64,000 bases of DNA from positions 19,075 through 83,074 of the forward strand of contig MCFE01000388.1 of assembly GCA_002104905.1 (NCBI GenBank). The letters run 5' to 3'. Shown piece after piece: positions 12,701-22,130 of this stretch (positions within the stretch are counted from its first letter, which is position 1; each line of letters starts with the position of its first letter). The notes below the pieces were generated by a model, which saw only the letters and a program-made list of their open reading frames with translations, ran no database searches and was not told the DNA's origin. This DNA is from Basidiobolus meristosporus CBS 931.73 (Eukaryota; Basidiobolomycota; Basidiobolomycetes; Basidiobolales; Basidiobolaceae). A program made the position numbers and the translations under genes.

Positions 12701-13244
12701 GACGCCGACCTCACTTCTCTTACTTTCGGCGGCGGGGGATCCGCGTACATCTGTAGAAGTTAGGTTGATAACAATGTCTTCATCTCGAATGATATCATCG
12801 ATTTTGGCCTGGATCTCCGACTTCCATGCATTGCCTTCAAATAAGCCACCGTCGCAACGAATCTTTAGTGTCACTCCCGCCTGAATAGAGCGATCGGGTT
12901 TAGCGTGGAAGTGGATGGGTGACGGGACGGTCGCTTACCTCGGAAGGGTATCTTTCTAGGAGGGTTCTTTGGGTAACCATGAGCTGTTGGGACGGACCTG
13001 ACAAGAGAACCACATAACGAGGGGCGGAACCTTGCTCTTCAGGGGCATGTTTATTTAAGTTAATGGGTTTGATTTCGTAAGAGCAAGGATCCTTCACAAT
13101 CTGCTCACAGAATTGAGTCAGCTTGCTCAAGGGCATGCCGCTGGGCTCATAGTGGCATTCAATTTCGGTTGGGACTGTGAAGAGGTTATGGGTATGGCTT
13201 AAGGCAGGTTGGACAAGGCAGAAAGCGACCGATGCGGAATCCAT
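9793..13244 (-). CDS. Multi-KH-domain RNA-binding protein
   Basis: Cytoplasmic RNA-binding protein with several KH domains, resembling the Bicaudal-C/vigilin group. The best KH domain is at about 11,374-11,140, with the GxxG loop in KRIIGVGGKNIQRIM followed by VYVKFS and a VVARTPAKN segment. Weaker KH units are LLGIVSGPNHSYIRSIEKET (about 12,520) and GKKNGKINKIMKVTNTKI (about 11,590). Around a dozen short introns split the gene. The C-terminal exon reads QGFNPFETPANGGVPKPSFY then SGYYGF and stops at 9,793-9,795. The start at 13,244 is the first ATG in frame with the VPTEIECHYEPSGMPLS exon; an earlier exon cannot be excluded. The targets of this protein cannot be read from sequence. Confidence 0.8.
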
Positions 13245-13775
13245 TACGGGTAAGCAAAAACGGGGAGATATTTCGAAAGAAGCAATTGCTAATGAGTTTG
13301 GAACTCTCATGACCCACATTCCCTTATATATTCCCACCAAAAATCGCGCCAGAATACAAATGACAAGCATTAATAACAACGATACCCACGGAAAAACAGA
13401 AAATAACAGATGTGAGGATAATTTCCTTAACAGTCGCATCGGCAATCTAAACATTGTTCTATTCCCCAGGTCTCTGTTTCGCTGGCAATCATTATCTTGT
13501 TGCGACCAGATCCTTTCAATGTTGTCGCTTTTCCTGATCTGCAGGTGAAGAGAGATTGGCGGTCTTGCCTGATGGGTAATTGTTAGGGCGAAGGCTTCAT
13601 TGTAGCCATTATACTAGCCATGTACTCTGGATTTCGAATGATCATCCGCCGTCATTGCATCTCAAAATCATCCTAGCCATTGTCTCCATTCACGTATTGT
13701 CCTCCAGGTGTTTCGAATGAAACACATATTACTAGAGCTGCTACACATCTCTAACCACGGTCTGCATAAAAACAT
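13245..13775. other. KH gene upstream region
   Basis: Intergenic, no RNA gene or conserved ORF recognised. Presumably holds the KH-gene promoter. It ends where repeat copy B begins. Confidence 0.4.
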
Positions 13776-14110
13776 CGTTTCAACATACATATCATTCATA
13801 TTCTAAGGTAAGACAACAATCGGTGCATGTATGCAACCCTATACTCCCTCCGATCATTATTGTCAATGGTGATGATATCGGCCTGGCGTTCGTTCGAAGG
13901 CCCCAGTCTAATGGTATATGCCAGTTGTCTGACCTACGATCGTCATTGTTGGCATTGAGTGCAAGCATTACCACCCAGCATACCAGAGATGCTCGATACA
14001 TTCTCGAGCCAAGCGAGGGGAGGGGGGTAGAATCGACAAATCACCGGGTGATGAGAGGGGTGTATGGGTGGCGAGAATGGAGACGTGAGGAGAGGAAGGG
14101 ATAGGGAAGC

Positions 14111-14317
14111 TGTATGAAGTCTGAATCCGACCAGAACAGGCAGCAAGTGTCGCATATAGAGATGCGTCAACACAAAAATCATCAAAGATGATCAAAGACT
14201 GATGGCTAAAGTAAGACAAGTGTATGCAAATGATCGAGAAATGTATAAAAAGTAGATCTACGCTAAATAAAGACAGACTGTACACAAACAGAAGGACGGA
14301 ACTGCTGGATTCATAAC
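14111..14317. mobile_element. 207-base insertion in repeat copy B, MITE-like
   Basis: Copy A reads straight from GGGAAGC into AGCAAA and the tRNA. Copy B has 211 additional bases at exactly that point. The insertion is bounded by AAGC on both sides (14,107-14,110 and 14,318-14,321), like a 4-base target duplication. Its ends are weakly inverted (TGTATGAAGTC and GTTATGAATCC share TATGAA and a final C). It codes for nothing. A deletion between two AAGC repeats in copy A would look the same. Confidence 0.45.
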
Positions 14318-14327
14318 AAGCAGCAAG

Positions 14328-14399
14328 GGCTCAATGGTCTAGTAGTATGATTCCTCGTTCGGGTCGAGGAGGTCCCGGGTTCAATTCCCGGTTGAGCCC
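14328..14399 (+). tRNA. tRNA-Pro(CGG)
   Basis: Identical over all 72 bases to the genes at 4,597, 28,716 and 57,263. Anticodon CGG in loop TTCGGGT, acceptor GGCTCAA/TTGAGCC, discriminator C. A TTTT terminator starts two bases after the gene. Confidence 0.97.
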
Positions 14400-14545
14400 G
14401 TTTTGCTACACTAGTTTACGTATGCTTTTGTCAGCCATAATTTCATTCTTGGACCCATGAATATTCCTATGCCCTCCTAAAATCAGTGACTTCCCACTAT
14501 CAAGAATTCCCTTTAAATAGGCGATGCTGTTCACCCGAAAACCTT

Positions 14546-14713
14546 GGATCATGTGCACATGCCACGGTGATTAGGTATCTTACGGCCAAGTCACTGCCAT
14601 GATAGCTAACATAGCTATCCAAGTGCTCTAGATGGCAAGTCAACAATTAGGAACCAACTACCAGTAACCATTCATTTGGTCTGTGGGAAATTGTGCCGAA
14701 GCGTTGACCATAT
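14546..14713 (+). repeat. Conserved repeat core, copy B
   Basis: Core shared by five loci in the window. It contains GTGCACATGCCACGGTG and the hairpin GATAGCTA-ACA-TAGCTATC, and ends at GCGTTGACCATAT, the point where copies C and D stop matching. Confidence 0.85.
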
Positions 14714-15103
14714 CTCTATTCTCCACCAACAACAAAGATAAATTAGCCAGGGAAACCGGTTCCATAATGGTTCGCATTGGGACAAAGATCAATGTAGACT
14801 GGATCTACATAATAGGTGCTCTACTGCAAGAGAATTCCACGAGCCATGCGGATGAATCGTCTGTGATGTGGCATGGCTTCAAGACCACTGCTGCACATAC
14901 ACAGATTGAGGGGGAATTGATCCGAGACCCTCGGTGCGCGAAATCCAGTTCCCGCGAGAACCAAATGAAAAACTGCCATTCTTGTGTAAGATTGATGGCC
15001 TAATAAAGAAATCCCTAAGCGGGACGGGGGTCAGCCAGCACAACCCTGGATCAACCCAACCTTTGCGGCCCGGCCTTCCTTTCACTTCACCCAGCCAGCC
15101 AAC

Positions 15104-16215
15104 ATGTTGGGTGCCAAACTTCACTTCACCAAACCAGGGGTTTTCTTCTTCGATGTGGACAACTGCTTGTACTCGCCGGCGCTCGGGATATACGACATGA
15201 TGTGCACCAGGTTCGGCCCTTGTTTTTCTTTTGCATTCCGAAGGAAAACCGACTAATCGATTACTCCCCTTCCCTGGATTCCCTCTTTCCCGCAACCCCC
15301 CTCCCAATGGACCGAACAGAATCCGCAGCTTTGTCAAGGAGCTGGGTATCCCTGAGGAGGAGGTCATCCCTTTGTGCAGCTCGTATTCGAAAACGTACGG
15401 GATGACGGTTCGTGGGTTGCTCAAATTTCACAGTAAGTAAATCAGCTCACGTCGCAGAACCTCCAAACCTTAATAGTTGGCCAACTAATCTGTTAACGGG
15501 TGTTCTTGTTGCTAGATATTGATCCTATGGAGTATGGTACAGTGGTTTCTAAACTGTGTTGGGAACCATGGTGAAGCTACTTCCAGCTAACTTGGATCGT
15601 TTTGGCAGACCGAAAGGTGGACGGAAGCTTGCCTTTAGAAGAATTGATTTCGCCTAATCCTGAGCTTCGTGCAATGTTACAATCGCTTCCCATGAAAAAA
15701 TGGGCCTTCACGAACGCAGCCCTTCCGGTATGGCTCGAGTCACATGACCTCACCCCCTCAACACTGAACCACGACTAACCTATGGACATGTAGCATGCCA
15801 AGCGCGTATTGAGCTTACTGGGCATAGAGGATCAGTTTCAGGGCATCACCTATTGTGACTACGCGATACCCAACTTTCTCGCCAAACCAGGTAACTTCAT
15901 AGAGAGGCGTGAGAAAATGCTGGTCGAATTCTGACCCATTCTCGTAGATCCTGAGCAATACCATGTTGCCATGGCGATGGCAGATATTCAGGACCCCAAA
16001 TTGTGCTACCTGGTGGACGATTCGGAGCCGAACATTTGCACAGCCAAGGTAAGCGCACCAAATGATGGATACATCCCAGCCTTTATTCAGATTATTCTCA
16101 GAAACTTGGCTGGACCGCTGTACGGGTTGCTACGCACGCGACGAAAACTGTTGGGGACCATCAGATCTCCGAGATAACCGAGTTGCCCAAAGTCCTGCCT
16201 GAATTGTGGGAATGA
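15104..16215 (+). CDS. HAD-family pyrimidine 5'-nucleotidase (SDT1/PHM8-like)
   Basis: Cytosolic HAD phosphatase that removes phosphate from nucleoside monophosphates in nucleotide salvage. Motif I is FFFDVDNCLYSP (first Asp the nucleophile), motif II Thr is in WAFTNAALP, motif III Lys is in FLAKPDPEQY and motif IV is YLVDDSEPN. The cap domain lies between motifs I and II, as in the SDT1/PHM8 family. Seven exons were read, beginning 15,104 to about 15,209, with every junction in frame. The last exon codes KLGWTAVRVATH and ends in TGA at 16,213-16,215; the protein has about 230 residues. Its promoter and first exon lie inside repeat copy B and are duplicated, dead, at 57,990. It ends 53 bases from the glutaminyl cyclase gene. 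Confidence 0.92.
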
Positions 16216-16268
16216 TGGGTGGATGGTTCAATAGACATAGGTGACATGGAATAAATAAATCCACTGGT

Positions 16269-17466
16269 TCAAGCAAAGACCTGTAGATACTCGGCAACGA
16301 ACAGCCTCATGATGAGGCTAAAATCGACCACGGAGTCGTGGTCAATGGCGCTGGCATCGTCCTAAGAATGCTCGGTGTGAATAGAGCGGTGCTGGCGAGC
16401 AGCAATGAATATCCACATTACCTTTGTTGTGTGCCATACATGGGGGAACGGTATAGGGATCAGGTGTAGAACTGGGACCCCTTTTTCAAGGAACGGCCTA
16501 TGGTCGTCATCGATCCCCGCCTCAATCACGGTGAGGGGCCCAAAGTATCCTTCGTTTTCCTCCATCAGCTCTAAATCCGCGTTCGACAGTAGTGAAAGGG
16601 CGGAGAGTTTGCGCTCGATCACCTTCAATCTTTGAAAGAAGTAGCTAGTATTGAATTGAGTGTTCAAGATATTCGACCCTTTGGCCCCGATTAGATCCAG
16701 CAACACGAAGAGCTCAATTGTTTGTAGACGAGACACTGCATCGCTTCCGATTGGATTGTGGATGTCTTGAAGCTTCGTGTTCTCCCATTTCTCCGCCAAG
16801 TGTCTGAAGGAGGCAAACGAACGTGAATAAAATAGGCAGGGGATTGGAGTGCACCGCAGAGACTACTTACCTGGCTCCATATAATGAGTCTGTTTGGGTC
16901 CAAGTTTGGAACGCCTCTTCCCCATCCAAGAAAACAAGCTCCAGAGCCAGTTCGTTGTAGCGCATTTTTTCTGAGCTCAGTAACTCGTTCAAAGCGTGGG
17001 CTATATCCAGCAGTATTGCACAGGGAACAGCAGAATCCGTGGCACCAATAAAGGTATCCGGTGGTGGAAAATACTTGGAATCAAAATGGGCGGCCAAGAC
17101 CAGCTTTCTCTTGGCGTTGGGGTTATTGGTAGCAACTATGTTGTTGAAGCTGACCACACCCATAGGGGTAGTGTCATTGAACCTATCCTCCTCTACGTGC
17201 CAATCTAACTTACGTAATTCCTCAATTAAGAAATTCTGTACCTTTAGGTTCCCCTCGGTACCAGACACCCTGGGCACCAATAAAGGCTTCAGTAGCTCCC
17301 CTTCAATACTTAGTCTTTCAGGGACAGAAAGCTTAGTGAGCTCTACAATCTGCTCGTTGGTTAGACTTACACTCTGCGAGGCATTCAGCCAGGTAAAACC
17401 AAATACTCCACTGGCAAACCAGATTGCCACCAAGAATATACTTTGACCCAAGCTTTTCGTTATCAT
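16269..17466 (-). CDS. Glutaminyl-peptide cyclotransferase (QPCT/QPCTL-like)
   Basis: Zinc enzyme that turns N-terminal glutamine or glutamate into pyroglutamate in the secretory pathway. The N-terminus has a short cytosolic stretch and one hydrophobic segment (about residues 9-27), so the protein is probably a signal-anchored Golgi form. Family motifs are LVLAAHFDSKY, FIGATDSAVPCA (zinc Asp), LVFLDGEEAF (catalytic and zinc Glu), LLDLIGAKG and PIPFPHVWHT (zinc His). Three exons are joined at ARHLAEKW and, after an intron near 16,363-16,420, at the last exon ending LRLFVAEYLQVFA-like sequence. The start is the ATG at 17,466; the longer open frame upstream begins at a TTG. It is divergent from MOD5 across 236 bases. 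Confidence 0.92.
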
Positions 17467-17702
17467 GACCAAGAAAATACGAGCCAAGGTCTACAGGACT
17501 TGGGAATTCTTATACCTGTTAATGCTGATCGTCACACCTCCATATGACTGATTAATTGGGTAGCTAACGTGCTTGAATGTTGATTAACTCGGTGAAACAA
17601 AACGAATGTTGATCAGAAGTGACAAATTCTGGAAGATAGGCCAGTAAATGAGCGCAATAAATAAAAAATATTCGATGAGTCAGTGAGTCCACTCAAACCT
17701 CT
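17467..17702. promoter_or_regulatory. Shared divergent promoter QPCT / MOD5
   Basis: 236 bases separate the two start codons, so both promoters must lie here. No known operator is recognised. Confidence 0.5.
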
Positions 17703-19757
17703 ATGAACGCGTTGAGTGCCTTGGTAAAGAACAAGCAGTTCACCCGACTGAATATGAAACCATTATTTGCGGTCATCGGAACTACGGGGGTTGGAAAATC
17801 ACAGCTATCTATTGAATTGAGTAAATGTCTCGACGGAGAAGTGATAAACGGAGATTCTATGCAAGTAATGCTTCCACCAACACCGCCTGTGTGTTCTGTC
17901 GATATACAAGAGAGAGAAAAACTAACGTGGATTTGTAAGGTTTATAAAGGATATCCTATCATAACAAATAAAGTTACTACGGAAGAACAAGAGAACATCC
18001 CACACCATTTATTGGATTTTCTGGATGTTCAAAAAGAATACTCGGTGGTAGACTTTGAAAAAGACGCCCTCAAAAGTGTATCCTTTTTTACGAAATCCCG
18101 GAGTATAAATCTTGAAGCAAGATTCCCCCGATTATTCTCCTGAGAGGTAACAGATCGACTCCATCCATTCTTCAGGAAAAACACCCGTTCTTGTTGGCGG
18201 CACTCATTACTACATTCAATCGGTTATCTGGAACCAATCTCTGCTGCCGAGCAATAGCAAAACCAAGGGTGTTGAGCGAGGAAGTGGATCCGATGAAGAA
18301 TATGACCAAATCGACACAAATACCTTGTACAATAGACTAAAAGAAATAGACCCTACCATGGCGGAATACTGGCATCCGAACAATCGACGAAAAATCATTA
18401 GAAGTTTAAAGGTTGTATGCAATTGATTCGGCGTGATCCAACACTATGCTAAATAGATGCTTCTAGGTATTCGAGGAAACGGGGAAAAAACACAGCGAGT
18501 GGATCCAAGAGCAACAAAAGCTGGGAGTGCAGGAAAATAGATTAAGGTCCTGCTAATGGTTTTGATGGTCGCATGCTTGTACTAAAGGCGTACCTCTAGA
18601 TTCCCCACATGCATATTCTGGTTGTATTCTGAACCAGAAAAGCTATTCCAAAGGCTTGACGACCGGGTCGATAAGATGATCAATGTAGGGCGTTCACTCT
18701 CGTGGCTTTATTGCTATGGAAACTAACTGTGGTGCTATTTCTGAAGATGGGTTTATTTGATGAATTGGAATCAATGCGGGAGCTCATCAAGGGCAGCGAC
18801 GTAGATTTCCTTCGAGATGAGGAGGACTTTAGTCGTGGAATCAAGCAAGCAATTGGTAGTGGTTACTCGCGATGCTCCAATTGGTTCCCAGCTAACCGGG
18901 CAGCTTCCGAGATTAGGGTTCAGAGAATTCAATGAGTATTTCAAAGAATTCGAGGCAAACGGCGATTCGGGTAATTTCATTCAAGCCTCTGGCGGCCCAA
19001 GAAACCTCACCAAAGCTCATCACCCTTTTAGAGAAGTTGAGTATTCTAAAGGAGGAGGCGGTAGAGGCCATGAAGCAGAATACAAGGAAGTACTCCAAGA
19101 GGCAGATCCACTGGATTCAGAATAAGCTGATCCCCGTATATGAGAAATCCATGCACGATAGAGTCAAACTGTATCTGCTGGACGCGACAGGTATCCTAGG
19201 AAGGCTATAGCACACATGTCCATTCCTTGTATTCATGCGTTCCTTCTTGTCCCTTAGACCTTGAGAAGTGGGATGTCAATGTCAGAGAGCAAGCGATCAA
19301 GATTGCCAAAGGTACATAATAGGTATTTCCGCCACCCGCTCTCGTTCAAACGACTAATTACCTTGACAGATTTCATGGACGGCAAAGAAACACCTGAGCC
19401 CACCACTTTGAATCAATTTGCCAAAGAGCTTCTCAAGTCAAGAGAATTGAGGTAATTTTAGCGAGCCATCGCGGTCCCAGTTGCATGCTAATCAATCCCA
19501 AATATCGTAGACACGCAGGATCGGTAACGGAATGGAAGAAATATACATGCGACATATGCAAAGACTCCAAGGCCTCGAACACCCCACTAATCATCAACGG
19601 TACCATTGAATGGGAGCAACACTTAAAATCACGTAGACATCGCAAGCAACTACAGTACAACTCAAAGATTGCCAAGCTAGGCTATGATCCAAAGGAGTTT
19701 TACAAAAGCAAAAAGCGTCAGAGAGAAGTCGAGGAGCAAGAAAAGGGAGAAAGCTAG
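17703..19757 (+). CDS. MOD5: tRNA dimethylallyltransferase (Mod5/TRIT1)
   Basis: Adds a dimethylallyl group from DMAPP to A37 of tRNAs reading UNN codons, in cytosol/nucleus and mitochondria. The P-loop is GTTGVGKSQLSIEL, followed by NGDSMQ spliced to VYKGYPIITNK, then IPHHLLDFLDV, TPVLVGGTHYYIQSVIW, RRKIIRSLKVFEETGKKHSEW and FPTCIFWLYSEPEKLFQRLD. The C-terminus has a matrin-type zinc finger (YTCDICKDSK then HLKSRRHRK). Six or more short introns are present; one near 18,079-18,155 must use donor GTATCC to keep frame. Met1 and Met18 (17,754) are both possible starts; the 17 residues between have Lys/Arg and no acid, as in a mitochondrial presequence. Stop at 19,755-19,757. Confidence 0.93.
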
Positions 19758-19781
19758 AGATGCTTGATTGGAGCGAATATG

Positions 19782-19860
19782 GCATTCATACAGACTTGCG
19801 TTTAGTGATTAACATGAATAAAGCATTCATTCAAACTTGCGTTTAATGATTAACATCGGA
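19782..19860 (+). repeat. Two-copy 41-base tandem repeat in MOD5/UXS 3' region
   Basis: Two near-identical units (19,782-19,822 and 19,823-19,860) begin GCATTCAT and carry CTTGCGTTTA and GATTAACAT. The first ends in AATAAA, a possible polyadenylation signal. Confidence 0.7.
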
Positions 19861-19916
19861 ATATACATACATATATAATAAACTACCAGCCAGCAATAAT
19901 TGGGTGGGTGCAGTGA

Positions 19917-21206
19917 TTAAATCAAGCCAGCTTCCAGCTGTCTCTTGAAGTACTCTACAGTCTCCTGTATCCCCTGCACCACGCTGAAGCGTGGCTCCCA
20001 ACCCAACGACTGCCTAGCTCTGGTAATATCTGGTTTGCGCCTTTGCGGGTCATCTACGGTGGCTGGCAACAACTTCAACGCCGCCTTTTTGTCAACCTGA
20101 TCACGGATAAGCTCGGCAAACTGGAGGATCGTGTACTCATCGGGATTGCCCAAGTTACAAGGCTCGGTTTGGTTCGAGTTCATTAGTAGAATCAAACCAT
20201 CCACCAGATCATGGATGTACTGGAATGATCGGGTTTGCGTGCCGCCACCGTAGATTGTGAGCTCTTCTCCCCTAAGCGCCTGCATGATGAAGTTACTTAC
20301 GACTCGTCCATCATTCTCGTTCATTCGAGGCCCGAAAGTGTTGAAGATTCGAGCCACTCGCACCTCAACATCCGCTTGGTACATGTAGGAATAAGTGAGC
20401 GTTTCTGCTACTCTCTTGCCTTCGTCGTAGCACGCACGAGGCCCGCTATGAACTCAAGTTAGCCGAGAACAAACCAAATACCACTTCGACTGAAGCTTAC
20501 ATAGGATTCACATTTCCCCAGTATTCTTCTTTCTGAGGATGCATCTCTGGGTCTCCATAAATCTCTACAAACCAACCACTCGGTTAAAACTGGTCCAAGA
20601 CCGGGATTGTAAGCGCATACCTGAGGTTGAAGCTAGCAAAAATCGGGCCTTCACTCTCTTGGCCAAGCCTAGCATATTCATGGTTCCCAACACACTTGTC
20701 TTCACAGTCTTGATAGGGTTATACTGATAGTGTGGTGGCGAGGCTGGGCAGGCCAAATGATAGATTTGGTCAACTTCGATCATGAAGGGGTCCACGACAT
20801 CGTGTCTTACGAGCTCAAAATGTGGGTGGCCAATCCAGTGCTGGACATTCCTCTTGTTGCCGGTAAAAAAATTATCTACTACGATTACCTCATGACCCAT
20901 TATCATTAGTCTGTCTACAAGATGGGAGCCTACAAAGCCTGCCCCGCCGGTAACTAGGATACGCTTCTTTTCAGAGGCTTTCAGCATCCTGATTGGTGGG
21001 AAATTTTGAAACCTGGGTAACGCCACGAGCTCTTCCGTGTTGACGGGAGCAGAGACCTTTGGTGGAAGATAGATATTCTGGAGAACAGCATGTGGCACTG
21101 TAGATTCGCCATGATCGTAGCCAACACTTTCTATGAGGCTCACGTACCCGTTCGAGTCCTGAGGGGTATTTTCAGAATCGGCCTTTGTTTGGTCTGAATA
21201 CACCAT
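19917..21206 (-). CDS. UXS1: UDP-glucuronate decarboxylase (UDP-xylose synthase)
   Basis: Converts UDP-glucuronate to UDP-xylose with bound NAD, supplying xylose for wall or capsule glycans and glycoproteins. It is an extended SDR enzyme. The Rossmann motif is [13 protein letters not shown], followed by [27 protein letters not shown], the catalytic ACYDEGKR (Tyr-x-x-x-Lys), [10 protein letters not shown] and [13 protein letters not shown]. The N-terminal 80 residues have no membrane segment, so the protein should be cytosolic, unlike animal UXS1. The two main coding blocks (21,206 to about 20,610 and 20,384-19,917) are joined by short exons that code [20 protein letters not shown] and the YDEGK segment. 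The start ATG is at 21,206. It is convergent with MOD5. Confidence 0.95.
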
Positions 21207-21802
21207 GGTTTAAGTTTTGGAGTGTGTCGACTTCAGGTCGGTATGTCTTGCGTACGATCAAGTTGAGTGTACAGCCTATTGTTAAGATGACAGGAAACTG
21301 ACTAAACGATATGTAATATAGGCGGCACAGGAAGTATAGTTCTTGCAGCACAAATAGCTTGGATATGTAAGCCTGAGAGAATCGAAGTGGTGTGGGCAGC
21401 AAGTAAGGGGTTACTTGGAGGTAGAACTATATATATCAAATCACCCGAAGAGGAGCTGTATAATGATGAAGACAACAGATGAATCAATCAGACAGGATTA
21501 GCATTGTATCTAGAATATCCAAAATTCCAAATGCGTTAACTAAGCCTGATCAGGGAAATAATTCATCCACCAATGTAAATGGGAAGACAAGCTTATTGAT
21601 AGGTGATTATTGTTCACTTAAGAACGGCTTCTTCACTTCTATTTTTCATTGATAAACCATTTGAAGATTCACTGTTTTCATTTTGATGTTGAAAGATGAA
21701 ATAAGCTAGTTTCTCAGGATACGCAAGTAGTTTACTCGGGTAACCATACATAATGACCCCTGGTGTGTAGTGTTGTATATTGATAAATTTTATGAAGTAT
21801 AA

Positions 21803-21970
21803 ATATAGTCAACGCTTCGGCACAATTTCCCACAGACCAAATGAATGGTTACTGGTAGTTGGTTCCTAATTGTTGACTTGCCATCTAGAGCACTTGGATA
21901 GCTATGTTAGCTATCATGGCAGTGACTTGGCCGTAAGATACCTAATCACCGTGGCATGTGCACATGATCC
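21803..21970 (-). repeat. Conserved repeat core, copy D (solo)
   Basis: Only the core of the tRNA-Pro-associated repeat is present here, without tRNA and without the 5' arm. It matches copy A almost perfectly and ends sharply at both sides. It lies between the UXS promoter side and the 3' end of the myosin gene. Confidence 0.85.
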
Positions 21971-22130
21971 GAATTGTAATAGAGTGATTTGATCATCTTT
22001 TATAATGAATGTCTACGTGAGCAGGGTATGGGATAGCAAAGAAATCATTCAATACGAATAATAAATGAGTCGGAAATATTTACATATCGCATCAATCATA
22101 TCAGATTCAGATTTAGGCTCACGATCAGAA

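Larger units (their letters stand above)
13776..15240 (+). repeat. tRNA-Pro-associated repeat, copy B (likely parent locus)
   Basis: The most complete copy. It consists of a 5' arm (13,776-14,110, shared with copy A), tRNA-Pro (14,328-14,399), a 3' part with the core, and the promoter and first exon of the intact nucleotidase gene. Copy E (57,263 to about 58,090) matches from the tRNA through that first exon. Because the nucleotidase gene is complete only here, this locus is probably the source of the other copies. Confidence 0.8.
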
